Source of the DNA: Porodaedalea pini
Lineage: Eukaryota; Basidiomycota; Agaricomycetes; Hymenochaetales; Hymenochaetaceae
Direction: 5' to 3'
DNA: 64,000 nucleotides
NCBI GenBank assembly: GCA_002794775.1
Contig: NBAY01000079.1
Span: forward strand, 124,001-188,000
The position numbers and the translations under genes were made by a program. A model generated the notes under the pieces. That model did not search any database. It was not told the DNA's origin and saw nothing but the letters and a program-made list of their open reading frames with translations. Numbering within the stretch: position 1 is the first letter of the stretch; each line of letters begins with the position of its first letter. Below, in pieces: positions 54,457 through 64,000 of the stretch.

Positions 54457-57400
54457 ATGAGGTTCACAAAACCATCATGGGTTATGCACCAAGGTATGTC
54501 TCTCGAATCCGACTGTGCATAGCATACCCTAATCGACTCTGCTTGCAGATGGGACGCGTAGTGAGAACGCGAAGCGCTTGTCCATATTCTCCGTCCATGT
54601 CCATCCTGACGGCTCCCGCATTGCGACCGGCGGGCTCGATGCCAAAGTCCGCATCTGGAGCACAAAGCCCATTCTCAGTCAAGCTGCAGATGCTGCGAAC
54701 AAGCCGCCCAAGTCGCTCTGTACGCTCACTATGCACACTGGACCTGTTCTAACCGTTCGTTGGGCGCACTCAGGCCGCTGGCTCGCGAGCGGAAGTGACG
54801 ATGAGATCATCATGATCTGGGATCTTGACCCGTACGATCATCAACCTGCCGATATGACTTAGACTTATGGTTTGTTAGGACGGGTTCTGGGAAGGTCTGG
54901 GGTTCGGACGAGGTGAATGTTGAGGGCTGGAAGCCATTGAAACGGCTTCCCGGCCATGAAAGCGGTACGCGAATAAATAGTTTGATCTTGTCACTTCCAT
55001 TCACGCTCCTTTAGATGTAACGGACCTTGCGTGGTCTCCTGAAGATCGCTTCCTCGCATCGACTGGCCTGGACTCGAAGGTTATGATTTGGTGCGGCTAC
55101 ACACTAGAACGCCTTATCAAGCTCGATCTTCACCAGGGATTCGTCAAGGGGGTATGCTGGGATCCTGTCGGAGAGTTTCTTGCGACACAGTCTGATGACC
55201 GCACAGTACGAATATGGAGGACAACAGATTGGGGCCTTGAAGCAACTGTGACAAGACCGTTCGAGCACTCACCAGGCAGCACTTTCTTTCGGCGACTGAG
55301 GTTCGCCGTTCCTCTCCTGTCTTTTGGTCTTACTGCTAATAGGACTTTCTTAGCTGGTCTCCTGATGGCGCACACATCACCGCATCGAACGCGACGAACA
55401 ACAACGGATTCGTATTCACCGCAGCCGTAATATCCCGCAATACTTGGACGTCCGAGATCAGTCTAGTTGGACACGAGAATACTGTCGAGGTTGCGTGTTA
55501 TAACCCACACATCTTTCTCCGCGATCCGCAGATGCCTATTGCGACCTCAAATATATGTAGCGTCGTCGCACTCGGCGCAGACGATCGCTCCATCAGCGTC
55601 TGGCAGACGAAGAGTGCTCGTCCTCTCATCGTTGCGAAGGAAGTCTTCGAGAGACAAATCATGGATCTCAGTTGGGCTGCAGATGGTTTAGCGCTATACG
55701 CTGTGTCAAGCGACGGTACCCTGGCTGCCTTCGCTTTTGATCCAGACGAACTTGAAGGAATTGCCCCGCTAGAAGCCCAGCGTCAGTACCTCAGCAAGTT
55801 CGGCTTCTCGCTCCCAAACGGGTTTGCTCATGTGGAGCACGGCATCAATGGGAATGGGCACGCGAGTGGACGCTCAACGCCTCCTCTGACCCCGCCGTCC
55901 GCGCAGCAAAATGGTTTCGGGCATGCACCATCTGCAGGCCCTGGAGAGCAGGTCACGACACTTGTCGCACGCCGTGCTCCGAAGGGTCGAGATCGTGCAC
56001 GGCGGCGTGTGCAGCCGACGTTCGTGGGATCGCTTGGAAGTGCAGCAAACATGCCTTCAGCGTCAACGTCGACTCCTACACATATTCCTGTGCCATCATC
56101 CGCTAATCTTAGCACGAACGCGCCAACGACGAGCTTTCTCCCTCCTCCACCAACGTCTGCATCCGCATCATCAGCCGGCTTCGGCTTTGGCAGCGGATAT
56201 GATGGAATGGAGCTTGATGCTGGTGACGACTTTGGGGTGGACATGGCCGTCCCTATAAGTGCGCTCGATACCCGAGGTGGGCGGCGCAGCAGAGGCGATA
56301 CGATTACGGTCACATTTGGTGACGACGTTGGGAAGCCGCCCAAGGCTCGCACGCTTGGCGGGGACCGCGTGAGGGACGGAAATGAGAGGGAACCCCGCGA
56401 GATAAGAAGAGGTGGTGATGCGCTGGGCTTGCGGAACATTGGCGGGGCGTCATCGAGTGCCCACACGCCCGAAACGAGCATCGGGGGTTTATCTGCGCCC
56501 ACATTGAAAACTTTCCTATCTGAACGCGTGGCTGAGACTGGAGATACTCTCGAAGCTCGGAACTCTGAAGATGGAAGTGGTACGTGTTGTGATGGAGTAT
56601 GACATAAGAAATTGACTGATACGAACTCTACCAGAACCCAGCGAGCTCACATTCTTCACCTCAAAGGAGAAGACTGTGCAATGGCTTGACTATCTGCCTG
56701 CACCTGTGCTTTGTATTTGTGCTTCGAATCGATTATGTGCTGCAGCAATGGAGGACGGAGCGATCACTGTCTATTCACTGACAGGGAGACGGTGAGTGTC
56801 TTATATCTTGTCCATTCTTCTTGCTTTTCTTAAACTGCAACTTTGTGATCAGTATCATGCCTACGTTGACTCTTGGATCTCCTGTCGCATTCTTGGATGC
56901 GGCGAAGAACTACCTTATGGCTATCACGATCTCCGGCCAGGTCTACGTCTGGTGAGTTTCTCGCTGCAAGGCCACATTTCTCTTGACTGACATGATGTCC
57001 ATCAGGAACACAAAGACATCTTCTGCAGTACACCCCGCGACTTCCCTCCTACCTTTACTTGTGCCGAGCCCTCCATCAACCGATAATCCCAACGGCATTT
57101 CTCCTTCCGTCCTCTCAGCCTCAGTACGACCAAATGGTGCACCACTCGTGCATCTCAGCACGGGAAGCACCCTGAGTTATGACTCCGCGCTTCTGAGCTG
57201 GGTGCGCATTGGCGAAAGCTGGTGGGCAAGTGGGTCATCGGCTTGGAAGGGTCGGCAGCGTACGTCTATATCCACAGCGCCCGGCGGTACTGGTAACGGC
57301 ATCGTTGCCTCCATCGAGGCACGTGTGGCCGAGCACGCCTCTGGCGCTGGTTCAGCATCGGACGCGGAAAAGCCGCGACCTACATGGTGGGGTACTGCAA

Positions 57401-57845
57401 TGACGCTTGGTCATCTTGAGACTCGCATGCATGCGGCTCGCGTTCTGGGGAGTGCTCCAGAGTACCGACAGGCACTATTGTTGTATGCGAAAACGATTGC
57501 GGACGAAGGCTTCCGCGGGAAAGCAGAAGAAGTGCTCAAAGAGTTATACGGGCCGGTTTACTGGTAATTGCTATTATTCGTACACCCTTGACCTTCTTAA
57601 AGCTACAAAATTTGTTTCAGGCGTCCTGGCAAGTCAGACGAGGGCTGGAGTCCTTTGGTGCTGGGGATCCCAAAGCGTGACCTCGCGAAAGAAGTCCTAA
57701 CCATCTTCGGTATGATCGTGATTATGAGTGATGTCGGCAAGCCTGTACTTTCTAACCGTTTGCATATCTAGCGAGGAGCAAAACCCTGTTCAAGCTTGCG
57801 CAGGATTACCAAGATCTGCTGAAGAAGTCGAGTGCGGACGATTGA
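54457..57845 (+). CDS. HIR1: HIRA/HIR1 histone chaperone subunit
   Basis: Ten exons (54457-54493, 54549-54831, 54879-54964, 55015-55300, 55354-56579, 56635-56791, 56853-56951, 57006-57563, 57621-57709, 57772-57845) join to 2,895 nt, or 964 residues. The N-terminal WD40 propeller includes FSVHVHPDGSRIATGGLDAK, GKVWGSDEVNVEGWKPLKRL, LAWSPEDRFLASTGLDSKVM, KGVCWDPVGEFLATQSDDRT and FFRRLSWSPDGAHITASNAT, all typical of HIRA. A low-complexity middle and the HIRA C-terminal domain follow (TVQWLDYLPAPVLCICASNR; MTLGHLETRMHAARVLGS). Family knowledge: HIR deposits H3-H4 independently of replication and represses histone genes. The frame is intact. LINE-B was inserted 64 bp upstream of the ATG, so the original promoter is displaced by about 13 kb. 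Confidence 0.96.
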
Positions 57846-59152
57846 TGGTTGTATTATACTTGCTTGCTTTATTTCTTGCTATTCCGCTACTTCGAATATT
57901 TCTTTCCCGCTAAATTATTTCTTGTCGTTTGAGTGTTCTGAATGCCAAGTTCCCGACTAACACTGTAACAGTTTGTACTGTAAGCGTGAGAATAATCGTC
58001 TGTTTTAGAATGTCGCATCCTGTGTGCAAGTCTTTACTCCTTTCCTTAGACGTTCCTCTGCTTCAGGTCATAGTCTTGACAGGTGCCGCACTTTCTCAAC
58101 TCTCTTTCAACCCGTAAACCTGCACTGTCAGTACCCAAGTACCTGAGCTGCTGTGATCGGGAGAAACTGGGTCATAAAATGAGCTCGAGGTCGGACAAAT
58201 TTTTTTTTTTCTTTTTTTACACTGTGCGAGTCATAGGCCTCCGGCTGGACTCGTATTCGTTCACGCTGCATGAGACGTTTTCAAGTTGAAACAGACGGTC
58301 GTCTCCGCCCGGGAGAATGCGGAATGTTCTTCAGCTCACGTGTTTGCTCCCCCCAAGGTCTCCGACTCATTTTGTGCTAAAAATGGTCGACACGAGAAAC
58401 CGTTTAATATTTTACTTTCACAGTAACAGTCACCCGTGTTTGGGAGCATCTCGGATCAGCTCTTACAACAATCGTAAATCTGGTCGTTCCTCTCTTCCGA
58501 CGTCTAATCACCTAAGCTTCGGGAGCCTTTTGGGATGCAAGTAACGACGAGGTCCGTCTCTTGCCCGGGGCAGTCATCCTCTGCCAATCAGGTGCAACAA
58601 AGCAACCCGGGCCGCATGGATGCTCTGAAGTCTCCCTTCTTTGCCGTACTAAGTTCCGTTCACTATTCGCTGCTGAAGTTCACACAACTGCCTACTTACA
58701 AGTGTTTCGTCCCGTCAGGATTCCGAGTCATGACTTCATCTCTCCGAACGATGACTTGCCCTACATCTGGGAAAAGACGGCGGCTGCGCTGGTCATGACG
58801 GGCTCGGGCGCGTTCGCCTCTATGTCTGCCGCCACGTCGGGCTCAAGCTGTGGCCCCGCCAGAATCGTGCAAGATTCCCTGAAGATCTGCGGCCAATCAA
58901 GTCCCTGCCGCGTATCCTTGTCTTCCCGATGTACTTTGTTCTATGGGTCACCTCCGTCGGGAGTCGGTCGTTAGCCACCTTGGCGTATCTTGTATTGTGT
59001 CCTCGACTACCCTCTGGTCGGTTCTCGAGATAAACCAAATTTACAACTCGACGTTTAAAACAAGACCACATAAAATATGGAAAATCCAGCGCCCTTCTTC
59101 ACTTTCAAGTCAGTAGTACATCGAACAAGCACTATCAAACTCCTAGATATTC
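57846..59152. other. Intergenic region with a possible coding relic
   Basis: Most of this is HIR1 3' flank and the promoter of the Zn2Cys6 gene, with a poly-T/poly-C stretch at 58200-58218. A plus-strand frame at about 58750-59032 reads HVGLKLWPRQNRARFPEDL and then a hydrophobic ILVFPMYFVLWVTSVG, and an overlapping frame gives DLPYIWEKTAAALVMTGSG. This looks like a frameshifted remnant of a membrane protein, but no family could be named and it may be spurious. Confidence 0.25.
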
Positions 59153-61428
59153 ATGGCAGACAAATCCGCGTCGTCGTCTTCCCCTGTGCGAGGAACTGCC
59201 CTCCAGCGAGGAAAGGCCTGTATTCGTTGCAGGTAAGTTCTTGTCGCATCGGAAACTTGCACATAACACGAGAATATTGATTGTTATATCTTGGTGTGCC
59301 GCTCTCAGACGTCGTAAAATGGTATGCATCTGAAGTGGCTTGCTTTCATCACGGCTTATTATCTCTCCCAGAAATGCGACAGTGCACGACCTGTCTGCAC
59401 GCCATGCATCGATGCGAATCGAGTCGATGACTGCGAGTATACAGACAACCAAGGCCGGACTCGCACACAAGTGCTCGAAGAGAACCTTGCACTCCTTGAG
59501 TCGCGACTGCAGGAGCTCGAGGGCACTGCCGGCTCTGGCCAGCCCCTTTTTCTCCATGACCCGTATTCCACGTCTACACCTGCAGTAGCCGGACACGGAC
59601 AACGTGAGGAACCTCTCATAGGTCAGCTGCCACCTACACCTGAAGCTCCATCTGCACCAGATATGTGGTGGGAGTATGTAGAGCTACCCGCACAGATTTC
59701 AGAAGCGCTGTAAGTAATTGCATTCTACATCATAGCCGAGAACTAATGTATTCGTTATTCTTCTGTCATGTGGATGCGCTACTCTTAGAATATCTATATT
59801 CCTTCCGCACTCCCGGGCGTTGGGTTTTGCGCTCGACCCCGTTCGGTTTAGGAACGAACTTGGTCTTCCAACTCTTCATCCTGAACGACCGCATGCAGCG
59901 CTTCTTAACGTGGTGTATTTGTGGGCTCTCCGCATCTCCAACTCGGTAGATTTAAGACAGCACGAAGATGTGTACCTTCAGCGTGTGATACTGGCGCTCC
60001 AGAATTCGTCGGGAGTCCAGTATGAAGTAAGATAGTCTTATCTATTACTTCGGTACGCTCTTGTTGATGTTTTGTTTTCGATCTTCAGGGCCAGAATGCA
60101 GCTCAAAGTCGTGTGCAAGCCGTACAGGCCGAGATCTTGCTTGCACAGTATTTCTTCTGTCTTGGACACGTCCTAGAGGGCCGTTATCACGCCAACGCAG
60201 CAGTAGCTCTTGCAGTTAGCTGTGGGCTCCATCGCATTACATCCTCAGGTGATAATACCAGTGCTGTGATTGGAAGAGGCCCTTCTATTTTCAACGTTTC
60301 GCTCGGTCTGACTCCGGCTCGCGATGCTGTGGAAACGGCGGAACGCATACGAGTGTTTTGGGCTGTTTTTGACCTTGACTCCTGTTGGAGTGTTGCATTA
60401 GAAGCGCCGCGTTCGCTCTCCGACGACTCCGTGCGAGGCACACAGATAGATACGCCGTGGTCAGGAGAGCCTGGGGTAAGTAGCAAAAATAATACATTTT
60501 CTTTAAAAAAACTAAATTATTCATTGGCTTTCTGAAGCAACTGACACTCGCACCTTTGCGGCCCAACAACTCTGGCAGGACTGTTCAAATGTTCCTCTCT
60601 GGACAGCCTGTCATAGCAGGCGATGACTCCTACTCAGTACTCCGGGCTAAGGCGTCTGCTCTTTATGAACGGGCTGCGACTCTCACTAGTACGTCTTATC
60701 CAGGTTTCAATTTATCTACAAAGTAGCTGATTGCTCGTCTTTCAGCTCGAGTTAACTCTGAGGTATCCATCGAAAATGAAGTACAGACACTCGCTCGCAT
60801 TATTACGCAGTTCGCACGGGGTTTGCCCCCGCTTGACCAGCTCGACGCTGCTGAAGAGGACGTTCGTCTGATTCTGGCTGTTAGTCATGGTCTCGCACAT
60901 GCCTCCATGGTCCATCTTCATCGCGCACTCCCATCCGAAGCAATAGCGAGGGCGACGAATACATTCCTTCCACACGCAGACGAGATACTTGCTATTCTGG
61001 AACTCATTTCTGGTGTTAGCTCGGAAAACGTAGGTGAAGAGAACGTGCGATCTGTCGTTCTGGACCCCATCCTTGCTGTGAGTGGCTACATTTGGCCTTT
61101 CTCCGGAGCTACTCTCTTAAGGCAGCGAACATAACAGGTTATTGGGTCAGCTGCCGGACGTGTCTTCATCGAGGAGCTTGATCGCACAACGCATGGGCCA
61201 AGGACGCATGAAGCTCGCTCGCACCACCGGATGCTTCGGTCGAGCATTGATCGCTTGACAAGGGTACTGCACCATTGTGCGGGCTTCGCGGATGCGTTTC
61301 CTATCTTTTGTATGTTTCTATTAAACTGTCTATTTTGAGATAAAACTAACTCGTCATACGGTTTGGTTCGCATTCCATTAGCTCAACATGCAAGCAAGAT
61401 TGAAGAGCAGCTGCAAGATGATCTTTGA
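59153..61428 (+). CDS. Zn2Cys6 fungal transcription factor
   Basis: The start is ATG at 59153 (MADKSASSSSPVRGTALQRG). The binuclear zinc cluster is assembled from three exons: KACIRC from exon 1 (ends 59232), RRRKM from a 13-nt micro-exon (59309-59321), and KCDSARPVCTPCIDANRVDD plus CEY from exon 3 (starts 59372), giving all six Cys. A linker and coiled-coil heptads follow (VLEENLALLESRLQELEG). The middle homology region of fungal-specific regulators is then spread over further exons (FALDPVRFRNELGLPTLHPE; LGHVLEGRYHANAAVALAVS; ERIRVFWAVFDLDSCWSVAL). It ends SKIEEQLQDDL and TGA at 61426-61428. It is a nuclear DNA-binding regulator; its targets cannot be inferred. Confidence 0.92.
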
Positions 61429-61592
61429 TGGAAATAGACACAGAAGGATATCCAATAGATTGAACAAATCCTTAACTGGAACTCGAAGTAGCCGCCTATA
61501 GTCCAGTATAGTTAACATAACCCCACTCTGCATACACATATACTAGTCGCATACACCCAAAACATTCACAACGACAAATAAGTTATAAGAGT

Positions 61593-63086
61593 TCAACGAC
61601 TGAAGCCGAAAGTACCCTCCAAATCACCGCAAGAAGCTTTCTCACTCCAGCTTGTGCTATACACAATCTCCAGCTGCGGCTCTAACTTCATCAGTACAAT
61701 GAATGAGGCGCTGGGAAAGAGTGTCTGCACCAATGGCCTGTAAGAGAAGGCAGAACAAGTCTGCATTAGACTTAATATCGAAGAAAAGGACCATAGATGG
61801 GCTTACGGTCTGAAGATCTCGACGGCGTCTCTAATTAGAATATCACGTAGCGCAGCAAATCGCGGTTTCATCTGACTCAGAAGCGGATCCCAGGCGAGAG
61901 CACGATAGAGCATCTAGAGGACCGTCTCAGAGAACAAATCAATACCTTCCAAATCCTCCTCAGTCGAAGACATATCATCTATCTGCGCGGCACATGTGGA
62001 GCCTGTCCCATTGAGACAATGCCGCAAACAAGAGCACCGACATGGTCGTGCCATTTCAATAGAAACATGATGCTTCATGCACTCTATCAGATCGCGCCAA
62101 AACCCAGTTATTGTCGCAATGTTGAGTTTGACATAGAATTCATCCGCCCGAGAACGAAAGGAGTGCCGAAAGATAACGCCCGTAAATCGGAGAGCCGCAA
62201 ACGACGTATTCGGGTCCCTGTCACCCATTGATAAGTACTGTCACTAGTTTTATCGGAAAGCTTCTGAGCATACTCGCAGCACTTCCGAATTACTTGTGTG
62301 TCTGGGAGAAGGTAATACCATGGGCCGGAGCTCTGGGCCCTCGTATTCTCTTCGGTGCGTTTCGTTTGCTCGGCAAGGTGGTCAACCAGGCGAGCAACGC
62401 TCTTCGAGTTGTCTACAGGTGCAAGACAAGCGAAAGCCATTCGTGCAAGTGAATCCTCCAATAGGTCATCCTCAGATGCAAGGAATGGTGTCCTAGCGTT
62501 CCGCGCGTATTCCGTCACTTCCGCGGTGTCGAAATAAGAACTGAGGTACGGAAGGCGTATATACAGAGTTATGATCATGTTCAGCGCTAGTATACGAGTA
62601 CTGAGCAAGTTCGACCTGAGGATAAAAGCTTAACTGAGAGTATTTCATACTGTTCGGAGAGGCTAACCTTGTGTAATCGAATGACTTCTTACAGTCGGCC
62701 CTTAATCGAGGGACATCCTGAACCAGTCCAAGCTCTAACCTCAGTGTCCTATGTACCGGGATCTCACTTGTCATGAATGATAAGGATGATGGGGAGTCAT
62801 GCAAAGAAACCCCGCGTAGGTTTGCGCCTATGCGGAGCGTGGCTGCAACAGGTCCCAGTCCTAAAGAATGCGCGACTCGACCGATTACTCTCTCAAGTGC
62901 ACGTCCTCCTTTAGTGAACACGTATTTGTCTAAGATGCGTCCCGGTCCCGGAAGGTCTGAAGCGGTCATAGTCGAGGACGATAAATGCGAGAAAGCAGAG
63001 TTCAGTGACTGCGCTGATGCTGTTCGTCTGAGCGTGTGACTTGAGCATTCGCTGACGGCTTCTGGATTCATCAGATCACAACTCAT
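61593..63086 (-). CDS. Uncharacterised multi-exon protein
   Basis: No family is recognised. A probable start is ATG at 63086 (MSCDLMNPEAVSECSS). Exon 1 continues with a Ser-rich stretch, LDKYVFTKGGRALERVIGRV, LGLGPVAATLRIGANLRGVS and LRADCKKSFDYTR. Later exons carry MIITLYIRLPYLSSYFDTA, EDDLLEDSLARMAFACLAPV and ITGFWRDLIECMKHHVSIEM. The last exons splice as MLYRALAWDPLLSQMKPRF to IRDAVEIFRP and PLVQTLFPSASFIVLMKLEP, ending GTFGFSR and TGA at 61593-61595. The composition and spliced frames look like a real gene. The true start could lie in an exon further upstream (an ATG at about 63165). Confidence 0.6.
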
Positions 63087-63627
63087 AGGCTGTTGGGAGG
63101 AGAAACTGAGCTGCAAGCAATCAACTAGTGTAAGTATCAGCAGGACTCGCTGGGTTGGCGGACATGGTGGTTGAGGACAAAGATGCCCGTGAGGAGTCAC
63201 GAGCTCTATCCGCCCCGTAAGAGATTTTGCGCCGGACTCGGAGAGTGCAGTCCTCCGTTTATAGATAAATTTGCTGGCGAAGTGATCGGCTGTCTATGCA
63301 CATCAGTGAGGCAGTGCAACGAAATGCTATGTGAAGATGCAGCCGAAACAAGCAAGAAGTTAGTTTTGCTCCCATGTACACGGGAAATCTCACGTGCGTG
63401 CAACGCGTGCCAATGTGTCCGCGATGTTTGAGCGGAGCTTGAATTGTGTAATTAATTATAATGCACATTCACGCCGTTTATAGCTCTCAAATGATTATTT
63501 TTCCAGAAGACTATACGTAGGAAAGAAAATAAATATTCAAGTTGGAAAAAATTGTAATTTGATTAACGGAGTTGGACATGTTCGGAATTAGTTCGACGTC
63601 GTTGCAAAGATTGATCATAATTGATGT
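63087..63627. other. Intergenic stretch, AT-rich, nothing recognised
   Basis: Short frames exist on both strands, but none shows a motif or fits a splice model. The 63430-63600 part is AT-rich and lies at the 3' side of the FAD-oxidoreductase pseudogene. An exon of the neighbouring minus-strand gene could lie near 63165. Confidence 0.3.
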
Positions 63628-64000
63628 CTACACCCGATTCCATGTAAGATATCGCTTTGGCAGCCACACTGGCGCGCTCCATTTGTCGCGTGTCAGGCCC
63701 ACGAGATTGTGCGTGACTAGAGAAATGACAGCCTCTGCACTGTAGGCGAAAGAGCATCCCAATCGCGTTCAATGAAAAAGTTATATGGGACAGGGAGACG
63801 TACCAAGCAAAGGCCCGAGACATTCCACTTCCCGTGTACCAGGCCGCTATATATTGACCGGTCAACTCAGACTACGAATACTTTTTCTGCGATGTAATAA
63901 ATATGCGCGACAAGTTTCACTGGCCAAATATTGCTGCCTGGGGATTTTATTGCCAGGTAGGACATCCCATATTCCTTTGCAATTCAAAGTCGATAATCCA
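63628..64000 (-). pseudogene. FAD oxidoreductase paralogue with a large internal deletion (runs off the window)
   Basis: Read from the right edge on the minus strand, the sequence gives EYGMSYLAIKSPGSNIWPVK and LVAHIYYIAEKVF. This aligns with KKFGVAFPAISFPGNNLWPL and LVTQLFYLAQKKF of the complete gene at 39112-40817. It then jumps to ELTGQYIAAWYTGSGMSRAF, aligning with ELAGQYIAAGYSGHGMPQAF. Roughly 200 residues, including the central domain and part of the FAD/substrate region, are missing. A TGA also lies at the junction. After an intron the normal C-terminus follows: AEAVISLVTHNLVGLTRDKW and LPKRYLTWNRV, stop at 63628. The 5' half lies beyond the window. Confidence 0.8.

Noticed and set aside
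58200..58220. Poly-T stretch as the tail of a reverse-strand retroposed sequence
   Set aside because: No coding remnant or target duplication was found beside it; it is more likely a simple pyrimidine tract.
1..64000. tRNA or rRNA genes, CRISPR arrays, bacterial-type operons
   Set aside because: No cloverleaf-like pattern with a TTCGA box B, no rRNA-like block and no regular direct-repeat array was seen. The window is eukaryotic with spliced genes.

Overview
The window is nuclear DNA of a filamentous basidiomycete, most likely an Agaricomycete. Genes are split by many introns of about 45-80 nt, with micro-exons. The gene set is typical of such fungi: a GH12 endoglucanase, DUF6533-like seven-helix membrane proteins, a Zn2Cys6 regulator, a HIRA/HIR1 histone chaperone and FAD oxidoreductases. 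The repeats are typical too: chromodomain Gypsy elements, Tad-like LINEs with RNase H, a pogo/Fot1-like element and a CACTA/Plavaka-like transposon. More than half of the window is transposable-element DNA.

Layout of host genes with the transposons removed: DUF6533-like 3' end (1-402, +, cut by the window edge); GH12 endoglucanase (669-1877, -); SAM methyltransferase (2999-4533, -); an unassigned stretch; DUF6533-like A (6843-8523, -); DUF4336 protein (9657-10789, -); DUF6533-like B (21521-23149, -); C2H2-RING protein (23593-24744, +); FAD oxidoreductase (39112-40817, +); HIR1 (54457-57845, +); Zn2Cys6 regulator (59153-61428, +); an unrecognised gene (61593-63086, -); and an internally deleted FAD-oxidoreductase pseudogene running off the right edge (63628-64000, -).

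Mobile DNA: a 676-bp TA-flanked MITE sits in the stop codon of the methyltransferase. LINE-A (10918-21437, +) carries a 4.26-kb pogo-like element (10985-15247) in its 5' UTR. A CACTA-type element (25494-38453, TSD ACT) carries Gypsy-1 (25675-31829, TSD GAAAT, two LTRs that look identical). LINE-B (41110-54380, -) carries Gypsy-2 (46328-53310, TSD TCCGG). So there are three independent two-level nests.

The most interesting observations concern the LINEs and the Gypsy elements. Both LINEs are full length (about 6.26 and 6.28 kb once the nested elements are removed). Both have 11-12 bp target duplications that end exactly at CAC^GTGA, splitting a CACGTG E-box. In both, the LINE 5' end points at the start codon of a divergent host gene 64-117 bp away. 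This suggests promoter/E-box-directed insertion, but it rests on two copies only. Separately, both Gypsy elements have a textbook -1 frameshift signal at the end of gag: GGGTTTT or GGATTTT, then a 6-7 nt spacer, then a stem-loop.
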